DNA of 9,040 nucleotides from Betaproteobacteria bacterium (GTDB lineage: Bacteria; Pseudomonadota; Gammaproteobacteria; Burkholderiales; SG8-41), in assembly GCA_016177355.1 (NCBI GenBank), contig JACOVL010000045.1:1-9040 (forward strand), given 5' to 3'. The notes under the pieces are model-generated. The model made no database searches. It was not told the origin of the DNA and saw only the letters and a program-made list of their open reading frames with translations. A program made the translations under genes and the position numbers. Positions 1 through 5,868 of the stretch are shown here, piece after piece (position 1 is the stretch's first letter; every line of letters begins with the position of its first letter).

Positions 1-527
1 AGCGCGCGATAGCGCGCCCAGTCGAAGTGGGGACCGGGATCGGTCTTGCGCGAGGGCGCGATGTCGGAGTGGCCGGCGATGCCGGCGATCGGGTAGCGCG
101 TCTTCAATGCGCGCGTCAGCTCCGCCAGCCGCTCGTACTGCGCGTCGGTAAACGGCGCCTCGCCTGTGCCCTCGAGCTCGACGCCGATGGAATAGTCGTT
201 GCAGCGCTCGCGCCCGCACCAGCTCGACACGCCGGCGTGCCAGGCGCGCCTGTCGCACGGCACGAACTGGACCAGCTCGCCGTCGCGCCGGATCAGGAAG
301 TGCGCGGAGACCTTGAGGGCGGCGATCGTTTCGTACGAGGGATGCGCCGCCGGATCGAGCCGGTTGGTGAAGAGTTTCTCGATGCCCGGCCCGCCGAACT
401 CCCCGGGCGGCAGGCTGATGGAATGGATGACGATGAGATCGATCGCGCAGCCCGCGGGCCGCTCGTCGCAGTTGGGCGAGGCGACGAAGCGCGCGCCCTC
501 CGCCAGGCCGTCCTCACCGATACGCAA
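1..527 (-). CDS. ampD: 1,6-anhydro-N-acetylmuramyl-L-alanine amidase AmpD (partial, C-terminus cut by window edge)
   Basis: Cytoplasmic zinc amidase that removes the stem peptide from anhydro-muropeptides during cell-wall recycling; in many proteobacteria its loss raises the AmpR signal for beta-lactamase. Translating the minus strand gives 175 residues that follow E. coli AmpD (183 aa) closely. They include ISLPPGEFGGPGI, SAHFLIRRDGE, RAWHAGVS, GRERCNDYSIGVELEG and RKTDPGPHFDWARYR. The zinc and catalytic residues known from the family are present: His35, Glu117, His153, Lys161 and Asp163. Roughly the last ten residues lie beyond base 1. The start is inferred as TTG at 527-525, because an AAAGG lies 9 bases upstream and no ATG or GTG occurs in frame nearby; a CTG overlapping the pilR stop is the alternative. 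The gap to pilR is only 5 bases, so it is probably the last gene seen of the pilS-pilR transcript. Family identity is near certain; the start is less so. Confidence 0.95.
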   Translation of the reverse strand, partial: MRIGEDGLAEGARFVASPNCDERPAGCAIDLIVIHSISLPPGEFGGPGIEKLFTNRLDPAAHPSYETIAALKVSAHFLIRRDGELVQFVPCDRRAWHAGVSSWCGRERCNDYSIGVELEGTGEAPFTDAQYERLAELTRALKTRYPIAGIAGHSDIAPSRKTDPGPHFDWARYRA

Positions 528-532
528 CGGCG

Positions 533-1912
533 TCAGCCTTTCGAGTCGAGCTCGTCCTTGATGCCGAGCTTCTCCATGCGGTAGCGCAGCGCGCGGAAGG
601 TGATGCCGAGGAGCTTCGCCGCCGCGGTGCGGTTGTAGCGGGTCTTCTCCAGCGCTTCGATGATGGCCCCCTTTTCGATGCGCTCGAGGTAATCGGGCAG
701 GGGCGTGGAAGCCCTCAGTCCCGCCAGGTCCTGCTGGCTGATGGTCTGCGCGTCCTGATGCGCCCCGAGCTGCAGGTCCTCGGCATGAATCTCGTCTCCC
801 GCCACGAGCGCGAGCGCGCGCTCGAGTATGTTCTCGAGTTCGCGCACGTTTCCCGGGAAGGCGTACGATTGCAGCGCCCTAAGCGCCCCGCCGCCGAGCC
901 TGGGTACGGTAATGCCTGTGGGCCTGGTCAGGCGCGCCAGGATCTCGGAAGCCAGCAAGGGTATGTCATCGCGCATCTCGCGCAGCGGCGGCATCTTGAG
1001 CTCGATGACCGCGAGCCGGTAGAACAGATCCTGGCGGAAGTCCCCCGCGGCGACTAGCTGGTGCAGGTCCTGGTGCGTCGCGCTGATGATCCGGACGTCC
1101 ACCGGCATCTCGTCGGTGGAACCGACCTGGCGGACGCTCTTCTCCTGTATCGCCCTCAGCAATTTCACCTGCATCAGCAGGGGCAACTCGGCCACCTCGT
1201 CCAGGAACAGCGTCCCGCTGTGCGCCGCCTGGAAGAATCCCTGCTTGTCCTGCGCCGCCCCGGTAAACGCCCCTTTCTTGTAGCCGAAGAACTCGCTCTC
1301 CATCAGGTTCTCGGGAATCGCGCCGCAGTTGACCGGAACGAAAGGTCCGTCACCTCTCGCGCTACGCTGGTGGATCAGCCTCGCCGCGAGTTCCTTGCCG
1401 CTGCCGGATTCGCCCGAGATGTATACCGGCGCCTGGCTCCGCGCCACCCTTTCGATCATCTCGTTCGCCCGCGCGATCGAAGGACTGGTACCCAGCAGTT
1501 CCCGCGCCACCTGTGCCTGGGACTTCGAGGATTTCTTCGGCTTTTCCACCACGCTCAGCTTGAGCGCCTGCCGGACCAGGGCCCGCAGGTGAGGCAACTG
1601 CACCGGCTTGGAAACGTAGTCGAACGCGCCCGCCTTCAGGGCCGCCACGGCGTTCTCCGCGCTGCCGTGCGCCGTGATCACCGCGACCGGCAGGTTCGGA
1701 TGGTGCCTGGTGACGTAATCCACCACCGCCAGGCCGTCGCCGTCGGAGAGCCGCATGTCGGTGAGGCACAGGTCGTAGCTGTGCTTCGCGAGCAGCGCGA
1801 GCGCTTCCGAGGTGCTCGCCGCGCAGTGCGCTTCCAGCCCCATGCGCGTGAGCGTCATGCCGAGCAGCTCGCGGATGTCGGCTTCGTCGTCTACCACCAG
1901 TACCTGGCTCAT
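533..1912 (-). CDS. pilR: PilR, NtrC-family sigma-54-dependent response regulator
   Basis: 459-residue transcription activator, partner of PilS. In the family it switches on sigma-54-dependent transcription of the type IV pilin gene. Domains in order: a receiver domain (residues 1-120) with acidic pocket Asp8/Asp9, phospho-acceptor Asp52 and Lys102; an AAA+ sigma-54 activation domain (about 138-370) with Walker A GESGSGKE at 166-173, the sigma-54 contact motif GAFTGA at 213-218 and Walker B LFLDE ending at 237-238; and a C-terminal Fis-type helix-turn-helix (about 425-455, NRTAAAKLLGIT). Length and layout are normal and no key residue is missing. The ATG follows the pilS stop by 6 bases, and a GGCGGGG in the end of pilS can serve as ribosome binding site. 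NtrC-like relatives share this layout; the adjacent six-helix PilS-type kinase is what points to PilR. Confidence 0.93.
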   Translation of the reverse strand: MSQVLVVDDEADIRELLGMTLTRMGLEAHCAASTSEALALLAKHSYDLCLTDMRLSDGDGLAVVDYVTRHHPNLPVAVITAHGSAENAVAALKAGAFDYVSKPVQLPHLRALVRQALKLSVVEKPKKSSKSQAQVARELLGTSPSIARANEMIERVARSQAPVYISGESGSGKELAARLIHQRSARGDGPFVPVNCGAIPENLMESEFFGYKKGAFTGAAQDKQGFFQAAHSGTLFLDEVAELPLLMQVKLLRAIQEKSVRQVGSTDEMPVDVRIISATHQDLHQLVAAGDFRQDLFYRLAVIELKMPPLREMRDDIPLLASEILARLTRPTGITVPRLGGGALRALQSYAFPGNVRELENILERALALVAGDEIHAEDLQLGAHQDAQTISQQDLAGLRASTPLPDYLERIEKGAIIEALEKTRYNRTAAAKLLGITFRALRYRMEKLGIKDELDSKG

Positions 1913-1918
1913 GCGTCG

Positions 1919-3535
1919 TTACCCCGCCCTGCACAGAACGGTGAACTGCGCGCCGCGCAACGTTTCGACGTAATCCAGCGAGGCGCCGTTCGCTTCGCAC
2001 ACTTCACGCGCGATGTAGAGCCCCAGCCCGGTGCCGCCGGCGGCGGTGGTGAAGAACGGCTCGAACAGCCGGCTGCGCAAATCGGACGGCACGCCCGCCC
2101 CATCGTCCGCTACGTCCAATTTTACAACACTGCCGCCGCGCTCCAGTCCGACGCGGATGCGGATGCTCGCCCGCTGGCGGCGGCAGTGCCGCAGCGCGTT
2201 GCGGCACAGGTTCCACATCACCTGGTTCAGGTGGCTGCGGTCGAACCACACCTCCGGTTCGGCCGAGCATTCGATCGCGAAGATTTCAGCGCCGATCTTC
2301 TCGACCCGCGCGAATTCCTCGACGAACTGATTGAGAAAGGCGGCGAGCCCGAAGCGCTCGCGGTGCGCGCGCTCGCCGCGGTTCAACCGCAGCACGTCGT
2401 TCATCATGCGATCGAGGCGCTGGCTGTTCTCGCGGATGATGGTGGTGAGCCGCGTGACGGTGTCGTTCACCCCGGGCTCTTCCTGCAGCAGCTCCGCGGC
2501 GTGGCTGATCGCCCCCAGGGGGTTCCTCACCTCGTGCGCGATGTTGGCCGTGAGCCGCCCGAGCGCCGCGAGCTTCAGCTGGCGCGCCTGCGCCTGCACG
2601 CGGCTCTGGTCCTCGAGAAAGATCACCGCCCCCAACTGCCGGTTGCCGCCGATCGGCATCAAGCGCGCGCTCACGCTGTTGGTGTAGGGAACGCCGGCGC
2701 CGGTGTCCACCGTCGCCCGCCGGCGCCACTCCTCGAAGCGGGCGGCGAGCGCCGGGGCATGGTCGGCGAGCGTCGCCTCGCCGCGCTCGTGCGGCAGCGG
2801 CCCCAGCAGGCGCTCGGCGCGCGCGTTGAACTGGCGGATCACGCCGCGCTCGTCCACCACCAGCACGCCGTCCTGCATGTCGCGGATCACGAGCTGGTTC
2901 ACCTGCGCCATGTTGGCGAGGTCTATCCCGCGCTGGGCCGCGAGCCGCTCGCTCGCCACGGTGTGCTTGGCGAACGTGTGCGCAAGCCACGCGATCGCGA
3001 AGTAGGCGCCCGACAGCAACCCCGCCTGCACGAACTGGGCCACGGCGGCCTCGAGCTTGAGCACCTCGTAGGTGTGCTCGAGCAGCACCGCGATGCTGGC
3101 AAGCGCCGCGAAGAACAGCGTCAAGCGGCCGCGGCTGATCAGGCCCGCGCCGGCGAGCGTGGCGAGCAGCAGCAGCCCCAGCCCGCTGGAGATGCCGTTG
3201 CTCGCGAACAGCATCACCATGATGAACCCGATGTCGGCCGCGACCTGCAGCGCGAGCTGCAGGTTGAACCGGCGGCGCGTGCTGATCAGCACGAAGCAGG
3301 TGACGCCGAATACGGCGTAGGCGATGGCGGCGGCGACGAACAGCCTGAGATCGTGCGAGCCGAACGACACGTTCTCGCCCCAGATCGCGACACTCAGGAG
3401 CAGCAGCAGCGCGACGATCAGGCGGTAGACGCTGAAAAAGAACAGCGAGCGCCAGAACGGCTCGGGATAGTCGCCGGCGGGTGCGGCGATGTCCGCCGCC
3501 CAGGGCAGGGGCTGTCCGGTATCCGCGGTATTCAT
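1919..3535 (-). CDS. pilS: PilS, inner-membrane sensor histidine kinase
   Basis: 538-residue kinase that phosphorylates PilR; in Pseudomonas the family senses pilin in the inner membrane. Six hydrophobic segments are visible at about residues 31-52, 64-84, 93-112, 115-134, 138-155 and 168-188. A PAS domain follows at about 206-315 (NQLVIRDMQDGVLVVDERG). The dimerisation/phosphotransfer helix carries His334 in NIAHEVRNPLGA. The ATPase domain has the N box around Asn442-Asn446, the G1 box DDGAG at 477-481, the F box FEPFFTT at 491-497 and the G2 box GTGLGLY at 501-507. I place the start at ATG 3535-3533. The frame stays open upstream, but that part overlaps the preceding gene and looks like low-complexity noise. 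A short AGG lies 6 bases upstream. The gap from the preceding small gene is 16 bases, and pilR follows after 6. Confidence 0.93.
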   Translation of the reverse strand: MNTADTGQPLPWAADIAAPAGDYPEPFWRSLFFFSVYRLIVALLLLLSVAIWGENVSFGSHDLRLFVAAAIAYAVFGVTCFVLISTRRRFNLQLALQVAADIGFIMVMLFASNGISSGLGLLLLATLAGAGLISRGRLTLFFAALASIAVLLEHTYEVLKLEAAVAQFVQAGLLSGAYFAIAWLAHTFAKHTVASERLAAQRGIDLANMAQVNQLVIRDMQDGVLVVDERGVIRQFNARAERLLGPLPHERGEATLADHAPALAARFEEWRRRATVDTGAGVPYTNSVSARLMPIGGNRQLGAVIFLEDQSRVQAQARQLKLAALGRLTANIAHEVRNPLGAISHAAELLQEEPGVNDTVTRLTTIIRENSQRLDRMMNDVLRLNRGERAHRERFGLAAFLNQFVEEFARVEKIGAEIFAIECSAEPEVWFDRSHLNQVMWNLCRNALRHCRRQRASIRIRVGLERGGSVVKLDVADDGAGVPSDLRSRLFEPFFTTAAGGTGLGLYIAREVCEANGASLDYVETLRGAQFTVLCRAG

Positions 3536-3551
3536 CGGGACCTGCGCGGAA

Positions 3552-3776
3552 TCAGCGGGGCGGGTGCTCACGCTGGTGCTCGGGGGAGCAGTAGAAGCTG
3601 CCTTGCGTGACGATGGACTCGCCGCGCGGCAGGTGCACGCCGCAGTGCGCGCACCGCACCATGTCCTCGCCCGCTCCGGACGCCGGCCGCGGACCGTCGC
3701 CCCGGAGGCGGCCACGGTAACTCCTCAGGATCCAGCAGACGAGCAGCAGTCCGAGTACGAGCAGGATGATTTTCAC
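3552..3776 (-). CDS. PP0621-like small membrane-anchored zinc-ribbon protein
   Basis: 74-residue protein of unknown function that commonly precedes pilS in beta- and gammaproteobacteria. A single N-terminal membrane helix spans about residues 2-17 (KIILLVLGLLLVCWIL). A basic, flexible linker follows, then a compact metal-binding-like tail: Cys42-x2-Cys45, His48, Cys63 and His67/His71 (MVRCAHCGVHLPRGE and FYCSPEH). This resembles a treble-clef or TRASH-like zinc site, which would lie in the cytoplasm if the helix inserts with its basic side in. The start is GTG at 3776-3774 or the adjoining TTG at 3779-3777. A GGAG at 3786-3789 stands 9 or 6 bases before them, and no ATG is available. The frame is open further upstream but runs through the tRNA gene, so that part is not coding. 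It is probably the first gene of the pilS-pilR-ampD operon; a role with PilS is only inference. Confidence 0.8.
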   Translation of the reverse strand: MKIILLVLGLLLVCWILRSYRGRLRGDGPRPASGAGEDMVRCAHCGVHLPRGESIVTQGSFYCSPEHQREHPPR

Positions 3777-3873
3777 CAAGCGATGCTCCGCGGTGCGTGA
3801 CCCGCACCTAGTGTGCCCCAACCCCCCCTCATGCGTCGAGGGCCGGTCTTTCGCCGGCGCGAGGCTAGAAAAA
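3777..3873. other. Intergenic spacer between tRNA-Pro and the pilS-pilR cluster
   Basis: 97 bases with no gene. Read on the minus strand it holds, in order, a short GCCGG/CCGGC hairpin (3842-3846 with 3854-3858) just past the tRNA, a run of seven G (3822-3828), the candidate sigma-54 element, and the GGAG ribosome binding site of the small gene. The hairpin lacks a following T run, so it is not a standard terminator. It could help tRNA 3' maturation or slow polymerase, but nothing in the sequence decides this. Confidence 0.5.
3804..3817 (-). promoter_or_regulatory. Candidate sigma-54 promoter (-24/-12) for the small gene-pilS-pilR-ampD cluster
   Basis: On the minus strand a GG at 3817-3816 and a GC at 3805-3804 are exactly 10 bases apart. 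The context GGCAC ... TGC matches the core of the sigma-54 consensus, with mismatches at several flanking positions. It would start transcription near 3792, a few bases before the GGAG ribosome binding site. A 6-bp inverted repeat (3792-3797 with 3803-3808) overlaps the -12 element. The spacing rule and position fit, but a GG-N10-GC arises often by chance in GC-rich DNA, and I see no good sigma-70 alternative for comparison. Confidence 0.3.
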
Positions 3874-3950
3874 TGGTCGGGGTGAGAGGATTTGAACCTC
3901 CGACACCTGCGTCCCGAACGCAGTGCGCTACCAGGCTGCGCTACACCCCG
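3874..3950 (-). tRNA. proK: tRNA-Pro, anticodon CGG
   Basis: A 77-base cloverleaf with encoded CCA. The acceptor stem CGGGGTG/CACCCCG pairs perfectly, the D arm has GCGC/GCGC around AGCCTGGTA, and the anticodon stem CTGCG/CGCAG encloses loop TTCGGGA with anticodon CGG (bases 3916-3914). The T arm GGAGG/CCTCT encloses TTCAAAT. The discriminator is A, followed by CCA at 3876-3874. The body is nearly the same as E. coli tRNA-Pro(CGG), ProK. It reads proline codon CCG, which is frequent in this GC-rich genome. The mature 5' end is only 11 bases from the ispB terminator T run, and no separate promoter is evident, so it may be made by read-through and trimmed by RNase P. Confidence 0.97.
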
Positions 3951-3961
3951 ATTTGAGAACC

Positions 3962-3984
3962 AAAAGGGGCGCATCCGCGCCCCC
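3962..3984 (-). terminator. Intrinsic terminator of ispB
   Basis: Immediately after the ispB stop codon the minus strand reads a 7-bp perfect stem GGGGCGC/GCGCCCC with loop GGAT, followed by TTTT. The stem is very strong, but the T run is only four bases before GG, so some read-through into the tRNA gene 11 bases further on is plausible. Confidence 0.75.
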
Positions 3985-3985
3985 G

Positions 3986-4954
3986 TCAGTAGCTCCGCGT
4001 CACCGCGAAGTCGGCCAATTGTAGCAGATAATCGCGGCTGGTTGAACGCGGCAACCCCTCCAGCGCGGCGCACGCCGCGCGCGATTCGGCGCGCGCCTGG
4101 TCGCGGGCGTAGCCGAGCGCCCCGGTGGCGCGGACCGCCTCGATCACGGCATCGAGCTCGCCGCGCCCGCCGTGCTCGATGGCGCTGCGCACCCGCTGCG
4201 CCTGCTGCGGCGTGCCGCGCCGGATGGCGTGGATGAGCGGCAGCGTCGGCTTGCCTTCGGCGAGGTCGTCGCCCACGTTCTTGCCGATCACAGCCTGCTC
4301 GCCGGAGTAGTCGAGCACGTCGTCGATCAGCTGGAATGCGGTGCCGAGATGCATGCCGTAATCGGCCATCGCCACTTCCTGCCCGCGCGCCGCGCCGCCA
4401 ACGATCGCGCCGAGCCGCGTGGCGGCCTCGAACAGCTTCGCGGTCTTGCGGCGGATGACATCGAGATAGCCGTTCTCGTCGATGTCGGGGTTATGGCAGT
4501 TCATGAGCTGCATCACCTCGCCCTCAGCGATCACGTTGGTCGCGTCCGCCAGCACCCGCAGTACGCGCAGGTTGTCCACGCCCACCATCATCTGGAACGC
4601 GCGCGAATAGACGAAATCGCCGACGAGCACTGCGGCAGCGTTGCCGAAAAGCGCATTGGCGGTGATCCGCCCGCGCCGCAGGTCCGATTCGTCCACCACG
4701 TCGTCGTGCAGCAGCGTCGCGGTATGGATGAACTCGACCACCGCCGCCAGCTCGTGGTGATGCTTTCCGTGGTAGCCGAAGGCGCCGGCGGAGAGCAGCA
4801 CCAGCATCGGGCGCAGGCGCTTGCCGCCGCCGCCGACGATATATTCCGCCACCTGGCGGATGAGGGCCACGCCGGAGTCGAGGCGGGCGCGGATCACCGC
4901 GTCCACGGCGCGCATGTCCTCGGCGACGAACCCGCGTATCGCTTCCAGTGTCAC
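3986..4954 (-). CDS. ispB: Octaprenyl (polyprenyl) diphosphate synthase
   Basis: 322-residue trans-isoprenyl diphosphate synthase. It extends farnesyl diphosphate with isopentenyl diphosphate to make the side chain of ubiquinone or menaquinone. The family marks are all present: GGGGKRLRP at 41-49, the first Asp-rich motif DDVVDE at 84-89 (Asp84, Asp85, Asp88) followed by RRGR, GEVMQL, the KT pair at 170-171, and the second Asp-rich motif DDVLD at 211-215. Length matches E. coli IspB (323 aa). The start is GTG 4954-4952, supported by AGGG at 4965-4962, 7 bases upstream, and by the usual N-terminus (TLEAIRGFVAEDMRAVDAVI). Chain length (C40 versus C45 or other) cannot be read safely from the sequence. 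It is divergent from rplU, a common proteobacterial arrangement, and ends in its own terminator. Confidence 0.96.
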   Translation of the reverse strand: MTLEAIRGFVAEDMRAVDAVIRARLDSGVALIRQVAEYIVGGGGKRLRPMLVLLSAGAFGYHGKHHHELAAVVEFIHTATLLHDDVVDESDLRRGRITANALFGNAAAVLVGDFVYSRAFQMMVGVDNLRVLRVLADATNVIAEGEVMQLMNCHNPDIDENGYLDVIRRKTAKLFEAATRLGAIVGGAARGQEVAMADYGMHLGTAFQLIDDVLDYSGEQAVIGKNVGDDLAEGKPTLPLIHAIRRGTPQQAQRVRSAIEHGGRGELDAVIEAVRATGALGYARDQARAESRAACAALEGLPRSTSRDYLLQLADFAVTRSY

Positions 4955-4979
4955 CTTTGCGCCCTGAAAAAGAGGTGGG

Positions 4980-4988
4980 ATGATACCA
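4980..4988 (-). promoter_or_regulatory. Candidate extended -10 promoter of ispB
   Basis: The minus strand reads TGG-TATCAT: five of six bases of the -10 consensus preceded by the TGn extension. This type of promoter can work without a good -35, and none is visible 17 bases upstream. Transcription would begin near 4973, giving a leader of about 18 bases that contains the AGGG ribosome binding site. Confidence 0.5.
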
Positions 4989-5039
4989 GCAATCCGCGGC
5001 GGCTCCGCCCTCCGCGCCCGCCGCTAACCCTTTGATGGC

Positions 5040-5072
5040 AAAACCCGACCCCGGGTTCGCCGGTGCGGTTTT
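5040..5072. repeat. Nested inverted repeat upstream of the rplU promoter
   Basis: AACCCG (5042-5047) and CGGGTT (5052-5057) form a 6-bp stem with loop ACCC. An outer pair AAAACC (5040-5045) and GGTTTT (5067-5072) partly shares its left arm. It ends 3 bases before the -35 box of rplU. On the minus strand the inner stem is followed by a short T stretch, so it could weakly stop antisense transcripts, or it could bind a regulator. Function unknown. Confidence 0.35.
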
Positions 5073-5074
5073 CT

Positions 5075-5103
5075 TTGACTAACGGGCGTCCTTTTTGTAG
5101 AAT
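5075..5103 (+). promoter_or_regulatory. Sigma-70 promoter of rplU-rpmA
   Basis: TTGACT at 5075-5080 and TAGAAT at 5098-5103 are separated by exactly 17 bases, and each matches five of six consensus positions. The start should lie near 5110, leaving a leader of about 30 bases before the rplU ATG. This is the best promoter in the window and suits a highly expressed ribosomal protein operon. Confidence 0.85.
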
Positions 5104-5140
5104 GCGCGGCTTTCCCAGTAATCACCCGACAGGCGGCGCC

Positions 5141-5452
5141 ATGTATGCGGTTGTGAAGACCGGCGGCAAGCAGTACCGGGTCAGCGCCGGCGAGAAGCTG
5201 AAGATAGAGAGGCTGCCCGCCAGCGTCGGGGACGAGATCGTCCTCGACCAGGTGCTGATGGTGGCCGACGGGCAGGCGGTCAGGATGGGCGCCCCCCTGC
5301 TGGGCGGCGCCCGGGTCACGGCCAGGGTGCTGGCGCACGGCCGCGGCGAAAAAGTGAGGATATTCAAGCTGCAGCGCCGCAAGCACACTCGCAAGACGCA
5401 GGGCCATCGCCAGAACTACACCGAGATCGAGATCCTCGGCATCGCAGCGTAA
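5141..5452 (+). CDS. rplU: 50S ribosomal protein L21
   Basis: 103 residues, the same length as E. coli L21, a large-subunit protein that binds 23S rRNA. Recognisable blocks are MYAVVKTGGKQYRV at the N-terminus, GDEIVLDQVLMV, and the basic segment KLQRRKHTRKTQGHRQNYTEIEI near the C-terminus. The ATG at 5141 is chosen because the protein starts exactly as the family does and an AGG stands 7 bases upstream (5131-5133). The open frame extends further 5' but would read through the promoter. It is the first gene of the rplU-rpmA pair, with 33 bases to rpmA. Confidence 0.98.
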   Translation: MYAVVKTGGKQYRVSAGEKLKIERLPASVGDEIVLDQVLMVADGQAVRMGAPLLGGARVTARVLAHGRGEKVRIFKLQRRKHTRKTQGHRQNYTEIEILGIAA

Positions 5453-5485
5453 GGGAAGACGGTTCAACGGCACCGAGGTAACGTC

Positions 5486-5743
5486 ATGGCACATAAAAAA
5501 GCAGGCGGCAGCTCGCGCAACGGCCGCGATTCGCAATCGAAGCGCCTGGGCGTGAAGCGCTACGGCGGCGAGCTGGTGCCGGCCGGCTCCATCATCGTGC
5601 GCCAGCGCGGCACGCAGGTGCATCCCGGCGCGAACGTCGGCACGGGCCGCGACCACACGCTGTTCGCCAAAGTGACGGGACGGATCGAATTCGCGCAAAA
5701 AGGCCCGGGCAGCAACAAGACGGTGAACGTCGTTCCCGCTTGA
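5486..5743 (+). CDS. rpmA: 50S ribosomal protein L27
   Basis: 85 residues, the standard length for L27, whose N-terminal tail reaches toward the peptidyl transferase centre. It has the classic start MAHKKAGGSSRNGRDS, then KRLGVKRYGGE, GSIIVRQRGT and HPGANVGTGRDHTLFA. No extra N-terminal peptide needing processing, as in Firmicutes, is present. A clear GAGG ribosome binding site (5475-5478) lies 7 bases before the ATG. It is cotranscribed with rplU and ends 19 bases before a strong terminator. Confidence 0.98.
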   Translation: MAHKKAGGSSRNGRDSQSKRLGVKRYGGELVPAGSIIVRQRGTQVHPGANVGTGRDHTLFAKVTGRIEFAQKGPGSNKTVNVVPA

Positions 5744-5762
5744 GCGGATCCGGCGCCCGCCG

Positions 5763-5791
5763 AAAGCCCTGTCGCGCGACAGGGCTTTTTT
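5763..5791 (+). terminator. Intrinsic terminator of rplU-rpmA
   Basis: A perfect 10-bp stem AGCCCTGTCG (5765-5774) with CGACAGGGCT (5777-5786) is flanked by AAs and followed by six T (5786-5791). It is a textbook rho-independent terminator and should separate the ribosomal protein pair from obgE. Confidence 0.95.
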
Positions 5792-5794
5792 ATT

Positions 5795-5863
5795 TCAGCT
5801 GTCAGCGATCAGCTGTCAGCTGAACCGGTTCAAGCGGATAGCTGTATGCTGATTGCTGATAGC
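5795..5863. repeat. Inverted array of degenerate heptamers between rpmA and obgE
   Basis: Four heptamers of the form TCAGCNN run from 5795 to 5822 (TCAGCTG, TCAGCGA, TCAGCTG, TCAGCTG). A 12-bp perfect palindrome TGAACCGGTTCA sits at 5821-5832. Five heptamers ending in GC then follow at 5829-5863 (TTCAAGC, GGATAGC, TGTATGC, TGATTGC, TGATAGC). Read on the other strand, the second half again gives TCAGCNN units, so the whole is an imperfect inverted repeat centred between 5826 and 5827. It fills nearly the entire space between the terminator and the obgE ATG. This looks like a dispersed intergenic repeat; its mechanism and copy number in the genome cannot be judged here. Confidence 0.8.
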
Positions 5864-5868
5864 TCATC

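Noticed and set aside
1061..3610. Very long open frame (849 codons) on the plus strand opposite pilS and pilR
   Set aside because: The translation is rich in Arg, Ala, His and Gln with no recognisable domain, and both genes on the other strand have complete catalytic motifs. Long antisense frames are expected in DNA this GC-rich.
3842..3858. GCCGG/CCGGC hairpin downstream of the tRNA as a terminator
   Set aside because: The stem is 5 bp and no T run follows in either direction.
4018..4023. TACAAT on the minus strand near the end of ispB as a promoter for the tRNA
   Set aside because: A transcript from it would meet the ispB terminator before the tRNA, and the -35 region is poor (three of six).
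5795..5863. Heptamer array as a CRISPR array
   Set aside because: Units are 7 bases with no spacers, inverted at the centre, and no cas gene is nearby.
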